Assembly (NCBI GenBank): GCA_949361645.1 | Contig: OX442433.1 | Coordinates: 2,971,720-3,035,719 of the forward strand | Direction: 5' to 3' | Length of the DNA stretch: 64,000 nt | Origin: Spongilla lacustris | Taxonomy: Eukaryota; Porifera; Demospongiae; Spongillida; Spongillidae | In this document: positions 49,601 to 60,950 of the stretch, piece after piece | Numbering within the stretch: position 1 is the first letter of the stretch | Layout of the letters: the number at the start of each line of letters is the position of its first letter | Notes under the pieces: generated by a model | Seen by the model: only the letters and a program-made list of their open reading frames with translations | What the model was told of the DNA's origin: nothing | Database searches by the model: none | Translations under genes and position numbers: made by a program

Positions 49601-52600
49601 TGTACAGCGTTCATTTTGTACGCCATCAATGCTACAGCTAGGGGTTGGCAAGCCCGATTGAACCGTTTCTAACGAAACTCTGTACGCTTGTGGTAGGGGG
49701 AAAAAACAACCCATTTTTGTGATCGAGTCGAGGGTAAAGGTGATAGTTATGGTTGACACTTGCTATTAATCCAATACCACAAGAGGTAAGTGCAACACCG
49801 ATTTTGAATTGTTTACCCACTGTGGAGGATATAAATAGCACGAGGTAGGCGGAAACAAAAATCCGCAACACCACAGCATTAGGTTTTGTCCGTATTTTTA
49901 ACGTATATTTACCGGGTTAACACTCTGTTTTGTAAATCGACGACCGCTGCAGTGTAATTGCACATTTTCATACGCTAGATGTATCACATTAAGTAAATAA
50001 ATTATGTTTCGCTAGTACCCAAATGGATGCCAAACACAACCGAGGTTATTTGGTTGCTATGCTTCAAAAGATGCTTAGAATATAATTGAAAGAAATGAAA
50101 GGAAAAACGTTATCCACGGTTAACAAAACGTTACCCGCGGAGATAACATAAGTAGATCTATGGTTAATAAGCGCACGTACAAATCTGCAGACAGATGAAA
50201 CACACCCATTTAAAATCCAATAAGCCTGGGAACAAGAACTTAACTGCTTGCAAGTGACTGCCTCCGTTTGCATTACATTATCTATACAATAACATGCAAA
50301 AAAATTTGCGCGCGCCCCTCCCTCATCTATTATTCATGTCGGACCCCCCCCCCCTCGCCGAATTCCTGGATCCGCCACTGTAGCTACATATAGAACATAG
50401 AGGAAAATAGTTACAGTTCGTAGTTACTGTCGATATCGAGCATGTTTCATGTTGCTGTACAATCTTAAGCTTGTGAGGATATCTAAGTGCACATAAGAAA
50501 TTTTATATCACATTTTAAAGACATGACATTTTATGGTAATTTTCATAGCAGGAGGGGCATCAGCATTCACTAGCCACATCTGCTGGGTCGACGTTATTTA
50601 CATACGTGCACCCCTCCCTTACCTGCACCTACTACCCTCCCTTCCCATTATCTATACCTACTACCGTCCCTTACCTGTACCTACTATTCATCCTCTTAAA
50701 AGTATACCTACATGTACTAACATTACTGCCATCACCTTACAAACCCCTCCCCTACCTATATCTACATGTATTAATCCCCCCTCCTTACCTATCTGGACCC
50801 ATAGTAGTGGGTCCTATGTAGGATTGGTTCCATGGACATGTGGAGCCTTTTGAAACAATAACAAAATGTTGCCTTTACTCGCTCACTCACATATAATCCA
50901 TCAAAGACATGGCAGATATGTCTTCAAGGATTACTTAAAGAAGGACGTTATGTCCTCATGCAATTTATGCCCAATCAGAAGCGAAATTACACAATCCAAT
51001 GATCCAAAATGTGAGAGGGGTGCTATATGGTCTATCTGGGAGCCAGTCCCCTCTGATTGCCATGTGCCAATGTCTGGAAACTCTTCCAATACCGAGAGAT
51101 CATTCAGCACTCTGAATAGGATTAAGTCCTATCTGCGATCCATGATGTTACACCACTTGATGGTCCTCCACTACCATCAGGACCACATGGTTGTGCTGGT
51201 CATGAAGAGCACTGCCAAAGTGAGTACATTCAGCACAATGACTCCCGAAAGACCACATTCACATTTTGTTTTAAATATACACATGCCAGAATTCAGGATT
51301 TGGCTATTTAAATACGTAGATTTTTCCTCCCCCCCCCCCCCCCTCAATGTGACAGGAACATTTTAAGAATACAAAATTAGTTTCAAATGGTACAATTTTC
51401 TTTCCTGACATGCCTTTTCATACAGATAAGATGCACAATTGTTTGATTTGGGGTAAATTCCTCCAATTAACTCAGGCAGGGGGAAATACATTATTGGTTG
51501 CCTAGCAGTATGCTCCTCGTGCATTTAAGATGTCATACATGTGCCTTTATTCACTATTGCCAGGCAACACATAGTTAACAATATGATGTACCATGCAGCT
51601 GCAGCTGCATAAGCACATTTGAAAGAAACATCAGATTAACAAGGAGAACGTGGAGATTAGAACAACAAAGGTATCAATAAAATAAAACAGCTGTACGTCA
51701 TGTACGATGGAGGTCAAGCTGGGCTACTCAGCTCACCAGATACCAATAAGGCAAATCCAAGTGGATACACTGAGTCCAAGCTTTAGCAATTGTGAACAAG
51801 CGAACATGAAACACTCCTCCTGCTGGAGAAAAGAAAAATGGAAATAGGTCAATGAAACCTTCTCTATCAAGAAAGTGATTGGTGGGATGTAGGATTGGTG
51901 GTGCAAAAAGCAAGGAAACAAGATACAGTATGTTACTGTGAGGTTTGGTAGGATCCTACAACTATCAGTCCTACATTCGAAAATAGCTATATGTTTCTTC
52001 ACTTGCAATTTTTCAGGACTGTTTGTTGTAGGATCCTATCAAACCTCACTGTAACATACTATCTCCTTGCTTTTTTGCACTACCATTCCGTCCCACCAAT
52101 CACTTTACTGATAGAGAATTTAATAATTTACTTGTAAGTATTACTGCCTTCCCTTACCAATACATTGTAACTGGTACATGCAAGAGCTCAGGGTGAAGCC
52201 TACATGCATTATGATAGAGATATTTGTAATTTACTTGTAAATATTACCCCCTCCCCTTACCAATACATTGTAACTGGTACATGCAAGAGCTCAGGGTGAA
52301 GCCTACATGCACTATGCATATCACTATACTATCTTTGTCCACCTCTAGCCTCCATGATGCTGATGATTTCTTACAACTGGTACGTAGTAGATACTGCCCA
52401 CAGAGAACGGATTGTGCTCCAGATGGTGCATCTCCTAAAGCAACAAGAAATCAGACCATCTCCATATCAAATAGTGCAGTGCAGCAATCAGTTTGCCAAT
52501 TTAACCTCCATCTACTCCAGGAAGACATATTGGCTACTTACCTTGCTGGCAAACCTCTATTGGAGAGTGCTAGCTCCATTCGTACACACTTCAAGTTCAG

Positions 52601-52944
52601 AAACAAGGCCCAGCAGTCGTCCCCTCATCCAATAAAGTAAGTTGTATAGAAATAATGAAGGTGATTGTGTTTAGTGTCTTTTTTGCAGTGTTGCCAGCTC
52701 TGGTGGTGATATTGATATGTTTAGAAATCACTTACCTGACTCCTTCAAGGTATTGCTATCTTGAATGTTTGTGGCAGCACACAATACTTTGTATACTCTC
52801 TACAAATGGTGATCAGGTTTCATCTGAGGATTCCACTATAAAAAAGCTGGAGTTTGAGTTCCACTCCGCTAGCTACCTGACACTGTTGGAGGCAGTACAA
52901 GCCATGAAAAATGTGTTAGGTCACCTCATTAACTTCATTAAGGT

Positions 52945-52982
<38 letters not shown>

Positions 52983-55900
52983 TGTGTGCGGCTGATTCAT
53001 ATTTTGTTTCTAGGAGAGTAAGAAGCTGGGTTCAGTAAACACACAAACTGTTCATCAGTTTATGGCTGCTATTGATGATAAGATAGATCAAAATGCGCCA
53101 GTTTTTGCCAAGGCCAGCACATCTACCCTGTCTCCACCACAGATGAAGGTTTTGGAGAACCTCCCAATTGCCATGGTGTTCACATGTCTCCAGCTGTTCA
53201 TTCAGTGGCTGAACGATGGCATGTATGACTTCCACACTCTACCATTTGCTCTGAAGACCAAAATGTCTCCAGAAGACCAGGAGGCTCTCCACCAGATACC
53301 AAACAAATGGAAGGGAGGTAATGAAATAGCATAAGTGACTGTGTGTCTGCCACAGGTTTTTCTTCTTTTTTCTTCTTAATTAAGAACACTTTTTGTAAAT
53401 GGCAACTACATGTATATTAGTCGCTTTAGAACTGGTCGGACAATGTACATTAGTTATACAATAGTGTGCAGCAGTCTCAAAGCTATATATATAATTATAA
53501 TTATAATTATAATTATAATTTTATATATCCCTTTTGAAATCAATATCCCTTTAATGGGCTGTATATAGGTGCATTGTTTTGATGCCATTACTTGCCTCTT
53601 AAGACCTGTAGATTGGATTGCATAGGAAATATTAATTATTTTTATTTTTATCACTGCATGAGACCTGACATTTCTTAATTGATTGTAAGTGATGCCAAGG
53701 ATTAAAGTTTGCGCATGTTTTCAAGGTATCCTACCTGGTATACGATTTTGAGCTCTAGGTATCTATTTGAATATGTCAACATTGTTTCTTTCTCTTCAAA
53801 ATAATCATTAAAAATTGCATGGTTAGTTTCAAAACAACTGATGGACAATCATACCTTAATTCATGCATAGAAGGATCAAAGCAATGCTTACTCACAGAAA
53901 GTATAAAACAATTTGAAATCAAATCAATGCTTACTCACAGAAAATCTAAAACAATTTGAAACATGCACATGCAGAGAAGTGAATCATTATCTCAGTAAAG
54001 GTACTTTAGAACATATCTTGATATCAAGACGTCATTTACAGTAGATTTTATACCACTTCATATTTCACCATTAAATGTTTGAGATGCTACTTATTTTTCA
54101 TGTTCATACACTTTTGAGGTAATTTCGAACCAAGCATTTAATACACATGGAGCAGAGTGTGGTCATGTTTCCATCTTGGAGGCATGTAATACACATGGAG
54201 CAGAGTAAGAATTTTTACATGTTCATTTACATATGGGTTTGAATCACTTCATACTCAAACTAAGACCAATCAACGTAGATAGCTAGAATACAAATGCCAC
54301 CAGTGCAGTTTATGCTGCACAAATCCAATCAAATCATGAACTGCTAGTGAGCTGCAATGATGCACAAGCTAGGTTTGACCATCAGCCATACCCCACTTTA
54401 TTAAATGTGACTCATTTTGCATCAACAGTAAGCCAAGCTGCAAATACTTGACTATCATTTTTAGCTTACATAATTGCATGGGTAGTGTTGTACATATAAA
54501 TTAAAATACTTTTATCAAACTCAGTATGCAAAGTCGATAATTGAATAAATATTAAAAAAACTCATTTTATGAGCCTCCATTTCATTTGCAATTACAATTG
54601 ATGCCTAGTACTACATGTAAATGTAGGCTTGCAACTGATCTACATGTGCAATACACTGACCCTTCATGTACATTTTACATAATTATCTGGCAGCTTGCAA
54701 ATTGTCTTAAAAGCCTGAGTGTATTTCACGAATATCCATTGAATGTTTTAATTACCCACTCATTTTACTTTTCACTGCAACAATTGCTCTTTTTTGAACG
54801 ATTTGTACATCTCTATGCAAACATTTCAGAGCAATCGCAGAAGCATCTGCTAATTTAAATATATATAACTCTGCATTCGGCAGTCAAATACTCAGTGTAT
54901 AATAATTATTAAATAAGATTGCATACTTCCAGAAAATCTACAACAAAATTGTTAAAATCTTTTTTTTAAGGGGTTAACACAATTCTCTCAGAAATTGTTA
55001 TATTTGTTTTTATAGGTATAAAGAAACTTCTTGATGAGCTCAGGAGTTTTAGTGACACTCTGGATCATTCAGAGACCTACTTCTCCAAGAATACTAACAA
55101 TATATTGCAGGTCAGGAAATTGTACTGTCTCTATTTACATTTCAAAATTACAATTTCTGCAGACACCAATTAAAAAAGTCTTGGAAGATTTTCATTTTCT
55201 TTCCCAAGATGATCTCCTTCCTAAGTTTATCCCTGATACAATTTTTATGCAGAATTATGTGGTCTTCAGGATTGCATTCAGAGGGTATGCATAAATTGTA
55301 CTGTTTCAGATTTAAACTGCCCATATTTCTCTTGCTCCAGTCTGGTGACCACAGTGGCACAGCAGTGTGTTGCTGATATCGAGAGAGATGTTGAGGCCAA
55401 CGGATGGCAGGAGTTTGTTGGAGATATTTGGAACAGGCGACTCCCCCACTTCAGAGATTCTTCTGAGAATGGAGGTTACTCTCCTACAACTGAGTACGGA
55501 TTCCAGAAAGGATGTGAAGGGGAGGAGAAACCACTGGCTGATATTTTTGATGATGATGCTGCAGCTGTTAAGGCATTAGGTGAAGCTGGTGATGAGGAAT
55601 TTGTACATATAAAAATACCTGAAGAAGCCCCTGATAATGAAGAGTGGGAGGATGTGATGTGCCCACCAGATGTTCATCAAATAGGTGCTTCTATGAATAC
55701 CTGTAAGCTCTTATTTATTCAGAGAGGTGTTTATATTTACTGCCCAAATATCTTTTTTTCCAGCTAAGGAAGAATTGGTTTGTGCGATTCAGAAAGGTAT
55801 TTGTAAAATGTATGAATTTTGTAGAATGTGATAGCTGTAATGTTTTTCTGTTCCGAATAGAAACTGCTCCCCTTGAGGACCTGGCCATGAAGTTATCTGT

Positions 55901-56315
55901 AGAGGATGTGGTGGATTTCTTGCACAGTATCAAAATGGATCAGTATATTGATACTTTCAGGAGAGAAGATTTAAATGGAATTCTTCTAGTGGCAGCTGGA
56001 AATGAGGAACTGAAAGAAATTGGGGTTCTTAATCCTCTCCACAGTTTTAAGATTCAATTTCTATTCAAGCGTTTTCTCCAGCACACTCCAAAAACACATC
56101 CTTTGGTTGTTGTAGATGATTTCTTAGCTGCGAACAAGATAGAACAATACAGACAGAAATTTGCTGAGGAAGAGGTTGATGGAGACATGCTATTTGAGAT
56201 TATTCAACTGGACCCTAATATTGGAAATTCTATTTTTGAAGAACTGGGAATTAAGTCAAAAATGTCGCAATTGAGAATGAGGCAATGGTTCAAGACCCAC
56301 ATCATAGAACACTAA
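40668..56315 (+). CDS. Large multi-exon gene, RNF213-like middle, two C-terminal SAM-like domains
   Basis: Exons traced by open frame plus GT-AG: about 40668-40880, 40963-41247, ~41416-41528, 41577-41666, 43328-43681, 43944-44054, 44854-44970, 45096-45426, 46126-46286, 46455-46547, 46600-46820, 46877-47016, 47074-47359, 52349-52636, 52689-52749, 52778-52942, 53014-53317, 55016-55110, 55163-55284, 55341-55702, 55764-55796, 55861-56315. The intron 41529-41576 is only 48 bp. Segments such as ASNHLWYHMFSPGELQDTY and ANFGAFCMALF recall the C-terminal region of RNF213-type giant E3 ligases of invertebrates. That name is tentative, because no RING, RZ or AAA motif lies in this window. The first listed exon may be internal, with the 5' end upstream or displaced by repeats. 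The last exon gives two SAM-like domains. The junction near 41247-41416 is uncertain. The frame is open throughout, so the gene is probably functional. Confidence 0.72.
41676..42590. repeat. (TATG)n tetranucleotide microsatellite, ~915 bp
   Basis: About 228 uninterrupted copies of ATGT with no visible substitution, ending in a short impure tail to about 42655. It lies in an intron of the large gene, ten bases after the donor at 41667. All long open frames here are artefacts. Perfect purity over this length implies recent expansion, or an assembler-filled estimate. Confidence 0.98.
42694..43232. mobile_element. Palindromic element in an intron
   Basis: The tips are TCTGCTAAAAGAACA and TGTTCTTTTAGCAGA. 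Inner arms pair via CGTACCATTTCAT with ATGAAATGGTACG and TTTATTTTTCAA with TTGAAAAATAAA. The centre is near 42945. It follows the tetranucleotide repeat within the same intron. No coding capacity. Confidence 0.78.
47940..48440 (+). pseudogene. Non-LTR retrotransposon reverse-transcriptase fragment
   Basis: Across shifting frames the translation shows IYIDLSQ near KLWRV (as in YRPxSLTSxxxKVMExVI), then KGFDTVSHLKLLLK, EAYGFKSALLQWIK and a PLIVSVICY...FNHVLPYAGIKIFLC tail. This order is that of fingers and palm in LINE reverse transcriptases. Several frameshifts and stops show it is dead. It lies within the long intron 47360-52348 of the large gene. Confidence 0.65.
48821..50380. mobile_element. 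hAT-like non-autonomous element 2 (5-bp TSD)
   Basis: Ends are CAAGGGCGGATCCAGCGAGG and AATTCCTGGATCCGCCACTG. It is flanked by TAGCT direct repeats at 48816-48820 and 50381-50385. It is 1560 bp long. A 24-G run is at 48979-49002. The left ~300 bp and a block near 49255-49320 match, in reverse orientation, the element at 57275-58308. No transposase frame was seen. It is inserted in an intron. Confidence 0.87.
50790..52135. mobile_element. Repeat-family copy carrying a hAT gene fragment
   Basis: It starts with ACCCATAGTAGTGGGTCCTATGTAGGATTGG and ends in a palindrome (51855-52120) matching the one at 39956. Its ends and the segment from about 51345 match the copy at 59977-60950, but about 400 bp (50930-51340) have no counterpart there and encode a hAT dimerisation domain. 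Suggested: a non-autonomous element that captured a transposase fragment, or one nested in the other. Confidence 0.6.
51065..51220 (+). pseudogene. hAT dimerisation-domain fragment
   Basis: The open frame reads VPMSGNSSNTERSFSTLNRI, then KSYLRSMMLHHLMVLHYHQD. This is the C-terminal hAT dimerisation motif (S-x-x-x-E-R-x-F-S-x-L-x-R-I-K-x-x-L-R). The rest of a hAT transposase is absent. The fragment is open but isolated. Confidence 0.82.
52948..52974. repeat. (TA)n microsatellite
   Basis: An uninterrupted AT dinucleotide run in the short intron after exon 52778-52942. A second AT-rich AATTAT run lies at about 53488-53525. Confidence 0.9.
53318..55015. other. Intron of the large gene
   Basis: AT-rich. 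It contains a ~52-bp tandem duplication at about 53865-53960 (CAATGCTTACTCACAGAAA) and a repeated TAATACACATGGAGCAGAGT pair at about 54140-54210. No exon-like frame was accepted. Confidence 0.65.
55861..56315 (+). other. Last exon encoding two SAM-like domains
   Basis: The first domain reads LSVEDVVDFLHSIKMDQYID, continues through DLNGILLVAAGNEELKEIGV and ends IQFLFKRFLQ. The second reads VVDDFLAANKIEQYRQKFAE with EEVDGDMLFEI and ends MRQWFKTHI. The D-F-L...L.Y...F...E.DG..L pattern is the SAM signature (small helical protein-interaction domain, often polymerising). The stop is at 56313-56315. A poorly conserved acidic linker (about 55550-55680) precedes it. Confidence 0.82.
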
Positions 56316-57269
56316 ATGTTAGCTTTTTAAGGAGTTGTCTAAGAACTATTTTTAGTAGAGGAATTAACATATGTACCAGTTCGACTTTTTCATGCAGCAC
56401 GACTAGTGCCCATTGCAGCTACATCTGCTACATGTTAGTGCAGCTGTAATGATATATTTTTTAAATTACTCACTCTTTAAAGAACATTTTAATTCAGCCC
56501 TTTGCTGTATGTGTTTACACAGATAGCAAGATGTGTAGGATTTCTCACCATCGATATTCATATAATTATGTGTTTAGGGAGGGTCCATTGAGCTTCAAGT
56601 TTTGCCTATTTGAATGATTTATTGTCAAAGTACTGGTAATTGCTCAAGCTGAAAGGAATATCCCCATTATTGCATAACAATTCAATGAATTACATTACAG
56701 TAGAAGTTTAATAGGTGGTTATACATGTATGATTAACCCGGTAACAGAATTATTATTTTTTAAGGAAGGCCATGCCTGTTTGAAGACCTTAACGTTATAT
56801 AGATTACACGAAGGCCATTTGCGTGTGGATATAAAATTGTCGCCTTCGAGCCACGCGCTGTTTGGTGGCAAAAATCATCAAGGAAATGGTGCAACGATAT
56901 GCAAGCAGCAGTGCTACACCCATTGAATGCATGATCCCTTTTAATTATCGTCTTCCTAGCTAACCATGGCAGAAGGTCATGCAGCTCTGGCCTATTTGTA
57001 CAAAGGGGAAATACTTAACTTTTGATACTTATTACAGTATCCGCACCACTTCATGCAGCGGCGGTGATTCATGCCATGAAGTCTCCTTTTCTCTTGTCTG
57101 ATTAACTGGTTAGCGATATTGCGTCCCATGCCAGTATGCCTCGAGGGAGATGAAGAACTTTGCTATACATGTATAGTGTATGTATTCCACTAGCCAGACG
57201 TATAACTCGACGTGACTGTACTATTTATTTGACGTGGACTGAGGACTAGCATTACAAGTACTCCCTCGT
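56316..57269. other. 3' flank, no gene seen
   Basis: This holds the presumptive 3'UTR and intergenic sequence of the large gene. No recognised feature. Confidence 0.5.
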
Positions 57270-57274
57270 CAACG

Positions 57275-58308
57275 CAGTGGCGGATTGAAGAATTTGGTAA
57301 GGGGGGGGGGGGGGGGGGGGGGGGGGATCCGCCATGAGTAATAAACGAGGCTAGGGGTGCGCGCTCCGAGCGAGCAATTTTTTTGAAACACATCGCGGTA
57401 CCGATCGCAGCACACCAAAATTTATCCATAGATAGCACATGTAAGTAGGGGGATTGGAGCATATATATTTGTATCAAATATCTATGATTGGAGCTTATTT
57501 GGAGGCAATCACTTGCACTAGATCCGGTAAGTTCTTGTTCATAGGCTTACATGAATGTGAATTTAAATGGCTGTTTCATCTGTCAGTTTCGTCAGACTTG
57601 TAGTTATTACTTTGATATTTGAGCCACTTAAAGTTTGCATCATATTTCGATAACCTATACTTCAAGCAGTGAACAGCAAAGTTCCATGATCATAGGCACT
57701 TCAGCAGACTGTTGAAAACCCGTCAATATTTTGACTAGAAAACCGCATTGTCGCACGGATTAGAAAATGCTGGTGAAGTCAGTCATAGATGGCGGCCGCG
57801 GTAAGCATGCATGGTTGGCCACAGCACGCTCCTCAAACAATCGCGGTATAGCGACTACGAAACTGCAACACGTTCAAACCATCGCGTGGCAGGAAGGTGG
57901 GAGGGAAGGGGGGGGGGGGGGACGGAAGTATCCTTCCGCCCCCCCCCCCCCCCCCCCCCCCCCTCCCCCCCGCAATGTAGTGCTGTACTACACAATAATT
58001 AATGTTGCCACATCGTTGTTGAAGGCTCGTACGCTTCACCAGAGACAGTATTATCTATGGCGTCACTATACCGTCGCGTATATGTACTATGTAGTTAACA
58101 TGCGTGCTCCGCCTTCCAGGTTAAATTACCTATTTTACGAAGAATGCATAGCACGCTTTTAAAGGTCGTGTCGTCGAGAAACAGTTACGTTGAAGCACGT
58201 TTGTGCGCACGCGACTGGGGTAATAGATAGTAATTATACTGATTCATCATGGTTCCTTAAAAGGGCGGGGTCCGTACCCCCAGGACCCCGTCGCTGGATC
58301 CGCCCTTG
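57275..58308. mobile_element. hAT-like non-autonomous element 3 (5-bp TSD)
   Basis: Ends are CAGTGGCGGATTGAAG and CGCTGGATCCGCCCTTG. It is flanked by CAACG direct repeats at 57270-57274 and 58309-58313. It is 1034 bp long. A 26-G run is at 57301-57326 and a 25-C run at 57939-57963. It is related in inverse orientation to element 2. Open frames inside are low-complexity. Confidence 0.87.
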
Positions 58309-58313
58309 CAACG

Positions 58314-59121
58314 TCACAGCATGGTCACGTCGAAGTACGTCTGGCTTTCGAGACTAGCATTCCACCACTCCACAAGTAGTCCACCTTATACCCTCAGAGC
58401 GCGCCATGCCAATGGTTAGGCCGGGAGAACACTGAGTAAAGACGCTTATACCCTACGGAGGAACCTATTTTGACTTTGCAAAATTATAGGCCAACACCAC
58501 TTTCTTGGCCCTGCAGTACTCATGTTCGGCTGGCAGATCCGTATACCTTAAGGAAATAGTCGACTATCACCTGCTGGAAGGTGTACCGCCCATGCACTGC
58601 CAGGAATAGGCATCAAAAAAGTACATTATACTGTCAGCCTTCATTATATTTTTCAATGAAGTGTCTGCTGAACAGATGTTGCAGTACTAAATATATATAA
58701 GAACCTGTAGTATCAATGCTCCCGCAGCACTATGTCAGGGATACTCAGTACAGGTACATCATTTCGTAAGCTTACTCTCGATTGTATTGCGGGATCTGGA
58801 CATACGCGATTATATCGAGGGGCTATAGTAGCGAAGTCTATTGGCATAATCGAGTGTGCCGAAGGCACGCTAAGCACAGGAAGAGATTATGGCTTTAGGG
58901 TTTAGGGTTGTGCGTAGCGCTTAGGGTTGTGAGACGCGAAGCGCACGACGACAACGACGTTGAATCCGGGGGTCAAATTACACCCGCGGTGCTGTCCAGA
59001 TACTCTTCATTGCACTAAACGGACGCAATTACTAAAATTGATCCGGCTCGTCCCCAGTCCGCTTACGAGGCGCCTTCGGCACCGTACTTCGCGCTTCGCG
59101 CACTTAATCGCCTATAGGTGT

Positions 59122-59152
<31 letters not shown>

Positions 59153-59975
59153 GGGGGATCTAATTCGGCAAGTGTACACAGACATGTATTTTTTTATTTT
59201 TTGCAATTCCACGTTTCCTTACTTTTTGCTCACTGAGTTGGTGTATACATCACCAATTTTATTTTAAGTATAAACAATGAAAGGCAAAGCCTAGCAAAAG
59301 CACAATAACAGTAAGGTAGCAGCACACTAAGTTAAATGTATTAGTTCTGTTGAACAGGAATACAGTCTTCTAAGCAGGATTTGCACTATATATCTACAGT
59401 TTTAAAAGAACGAATCGCGTCCTTCAGCAATCATTTTACTAAAAGGATGAAGAAAACATTGATTAAAGCACAATATAGAACTGCATGGAAGATGTGAAAT
59501 GAAGGATGCTCATGAGTAAATAAGAAAATATAAATACTCACAGTTTTCTTCTGCATCTTCTAGAAGTGAAAAGTAAGCATGTAATTAAACTTTGTCCTTC
59601 CCTAATAACTTACTTCTGCCCACTACAAATATGCACACCAATTGATTGTGTAGAGGGAGGAAGTAAGTGGCTCTATAACTTGGCTATGTTTGTGTACCTT
59701 CTTCACCAGAGAGTATTTGTAATTCGTTCTGGTGATTTAATGCTTTGTTACATTCTATAGCACAATAGGCATACTTACCTGATTATTCACAGCAGCACAT
59801 ATACTCCCCTAATATGCAAACAATAAAAAGTTGTAAAGTACGGAAGTTGATATAGTTCACTTGTCCTGTTATAACTATTCGTTATACTAGTTGTAAATAA
59901 TGTCACCCATATCATGCATATATCATGTGATTTTAGACCCCTCCTTGGGAAAATAAAACTGCACAAACTTTATAT
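58314..59975. other. Non-coding interval with TG/G tract
   Basis: No gene was recognised. A (TG)n tract runs into a 22-G run at 59118-59157. Two short TTAGGGTT-like words near 58897-58935 are too few to be called telomeric. Confidence 0.5.
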
Positions 59976-59976
59976 A

Positions 59977-60950
59977 TCAGGACCCACGGTAGTGGGTCCT
60001 ATGTAGGATTGGCTTCGTGGGCGTGGTTTTCGATCGAGCGTTTTAAAACAGTAACGAAGCGTTGCCTTAACTCGCCAGCTCGCATATAATCCATCACAAA
60101 CATGACAGATATGCACATATAACGTGAGCTTCGCTAAACAGTGCCGTTTACGTGGAGTGTCAAGTCGGAACCAAAATTTCGCCAATTAATTTTTGTTCTC
60201 CTCCTCCCCGTCTTCCGTTCATTACGTATAACTCGCGACAGGAACGTCGTACAAAGACGAGATTAGCTTCAAAAGTTGCATTTGATTTCCAAACGTGCCC
60301 TTTCATACAAATAAGACCTACAGTTGTTAGCTGGTAATGAAATGCTGTGAAATGACACAAGCAGATGCAATTAATTATCGGTGAAAATTCTTGGTTGCTT
60401 AGCAGTATGCAACATGACGTCACACACGCGTCTTAATTTACTGTTGCCAAGCTACGCACAAACGTAGAAAGAAAGCAGCTGTAGACACGTTTACAACAGG
60501 CGGTTCTAATTCAGGAAAAGTGACCAAGCCAAAGAAAACGACTCGTTAACAAGGAGAACTCTGAGTTTAAGATATCCGAATTGAAGAACAAAGGTAGGCC
60601 TATAAATAAAATTTAAAAGAGGCCTATATACTCAGATTTAATACCCGATAGGCGATACTGCCCGGATATGAGGAATCTAAGCGTTCTATGCATTGCAACG
60701 AATACACTAAGCCATATGTTATATTGACTGAACACTCCTGGCAGAGAAAAAAATGAGGGGAACAAGTAAATCAAAACCTTCTCTATCAAGAAAGTGATTG
60801 GTGGGATGTAGGATTGGTGGTGCAAAAAGCAAGGAAACAATATAAGGTACAGTATTTTAAAGTGAGGTTTGGTAGGATCCTACAGCTATAACAGTCCTAC
60901 ATTTGCAAATAGGCTTCTTCATTTGCAAATTCAGGACTGAGCAATATAAA
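59977..60950. repeat. Repeat-family copy without the hAT fragment
   Basis: It opens ATCAGGACCCACGGTAGTGGGTCCTATGTAGG, matching 50795. It continues through CTTTCATACAAATAAGACC and GGTTGCTTAGCAGTATGC blocks that match about 51415-51515. It ends in the left arm and loop of the palindrome seen at 39956. It has no coding content. Confidence 0.75.

Noticed and set aside
58880..58935. TTAGGGTTTAGGGTT telomere-like words
   Set aside because: Only two or three imperfect copies, not an interstitial telomeric array.
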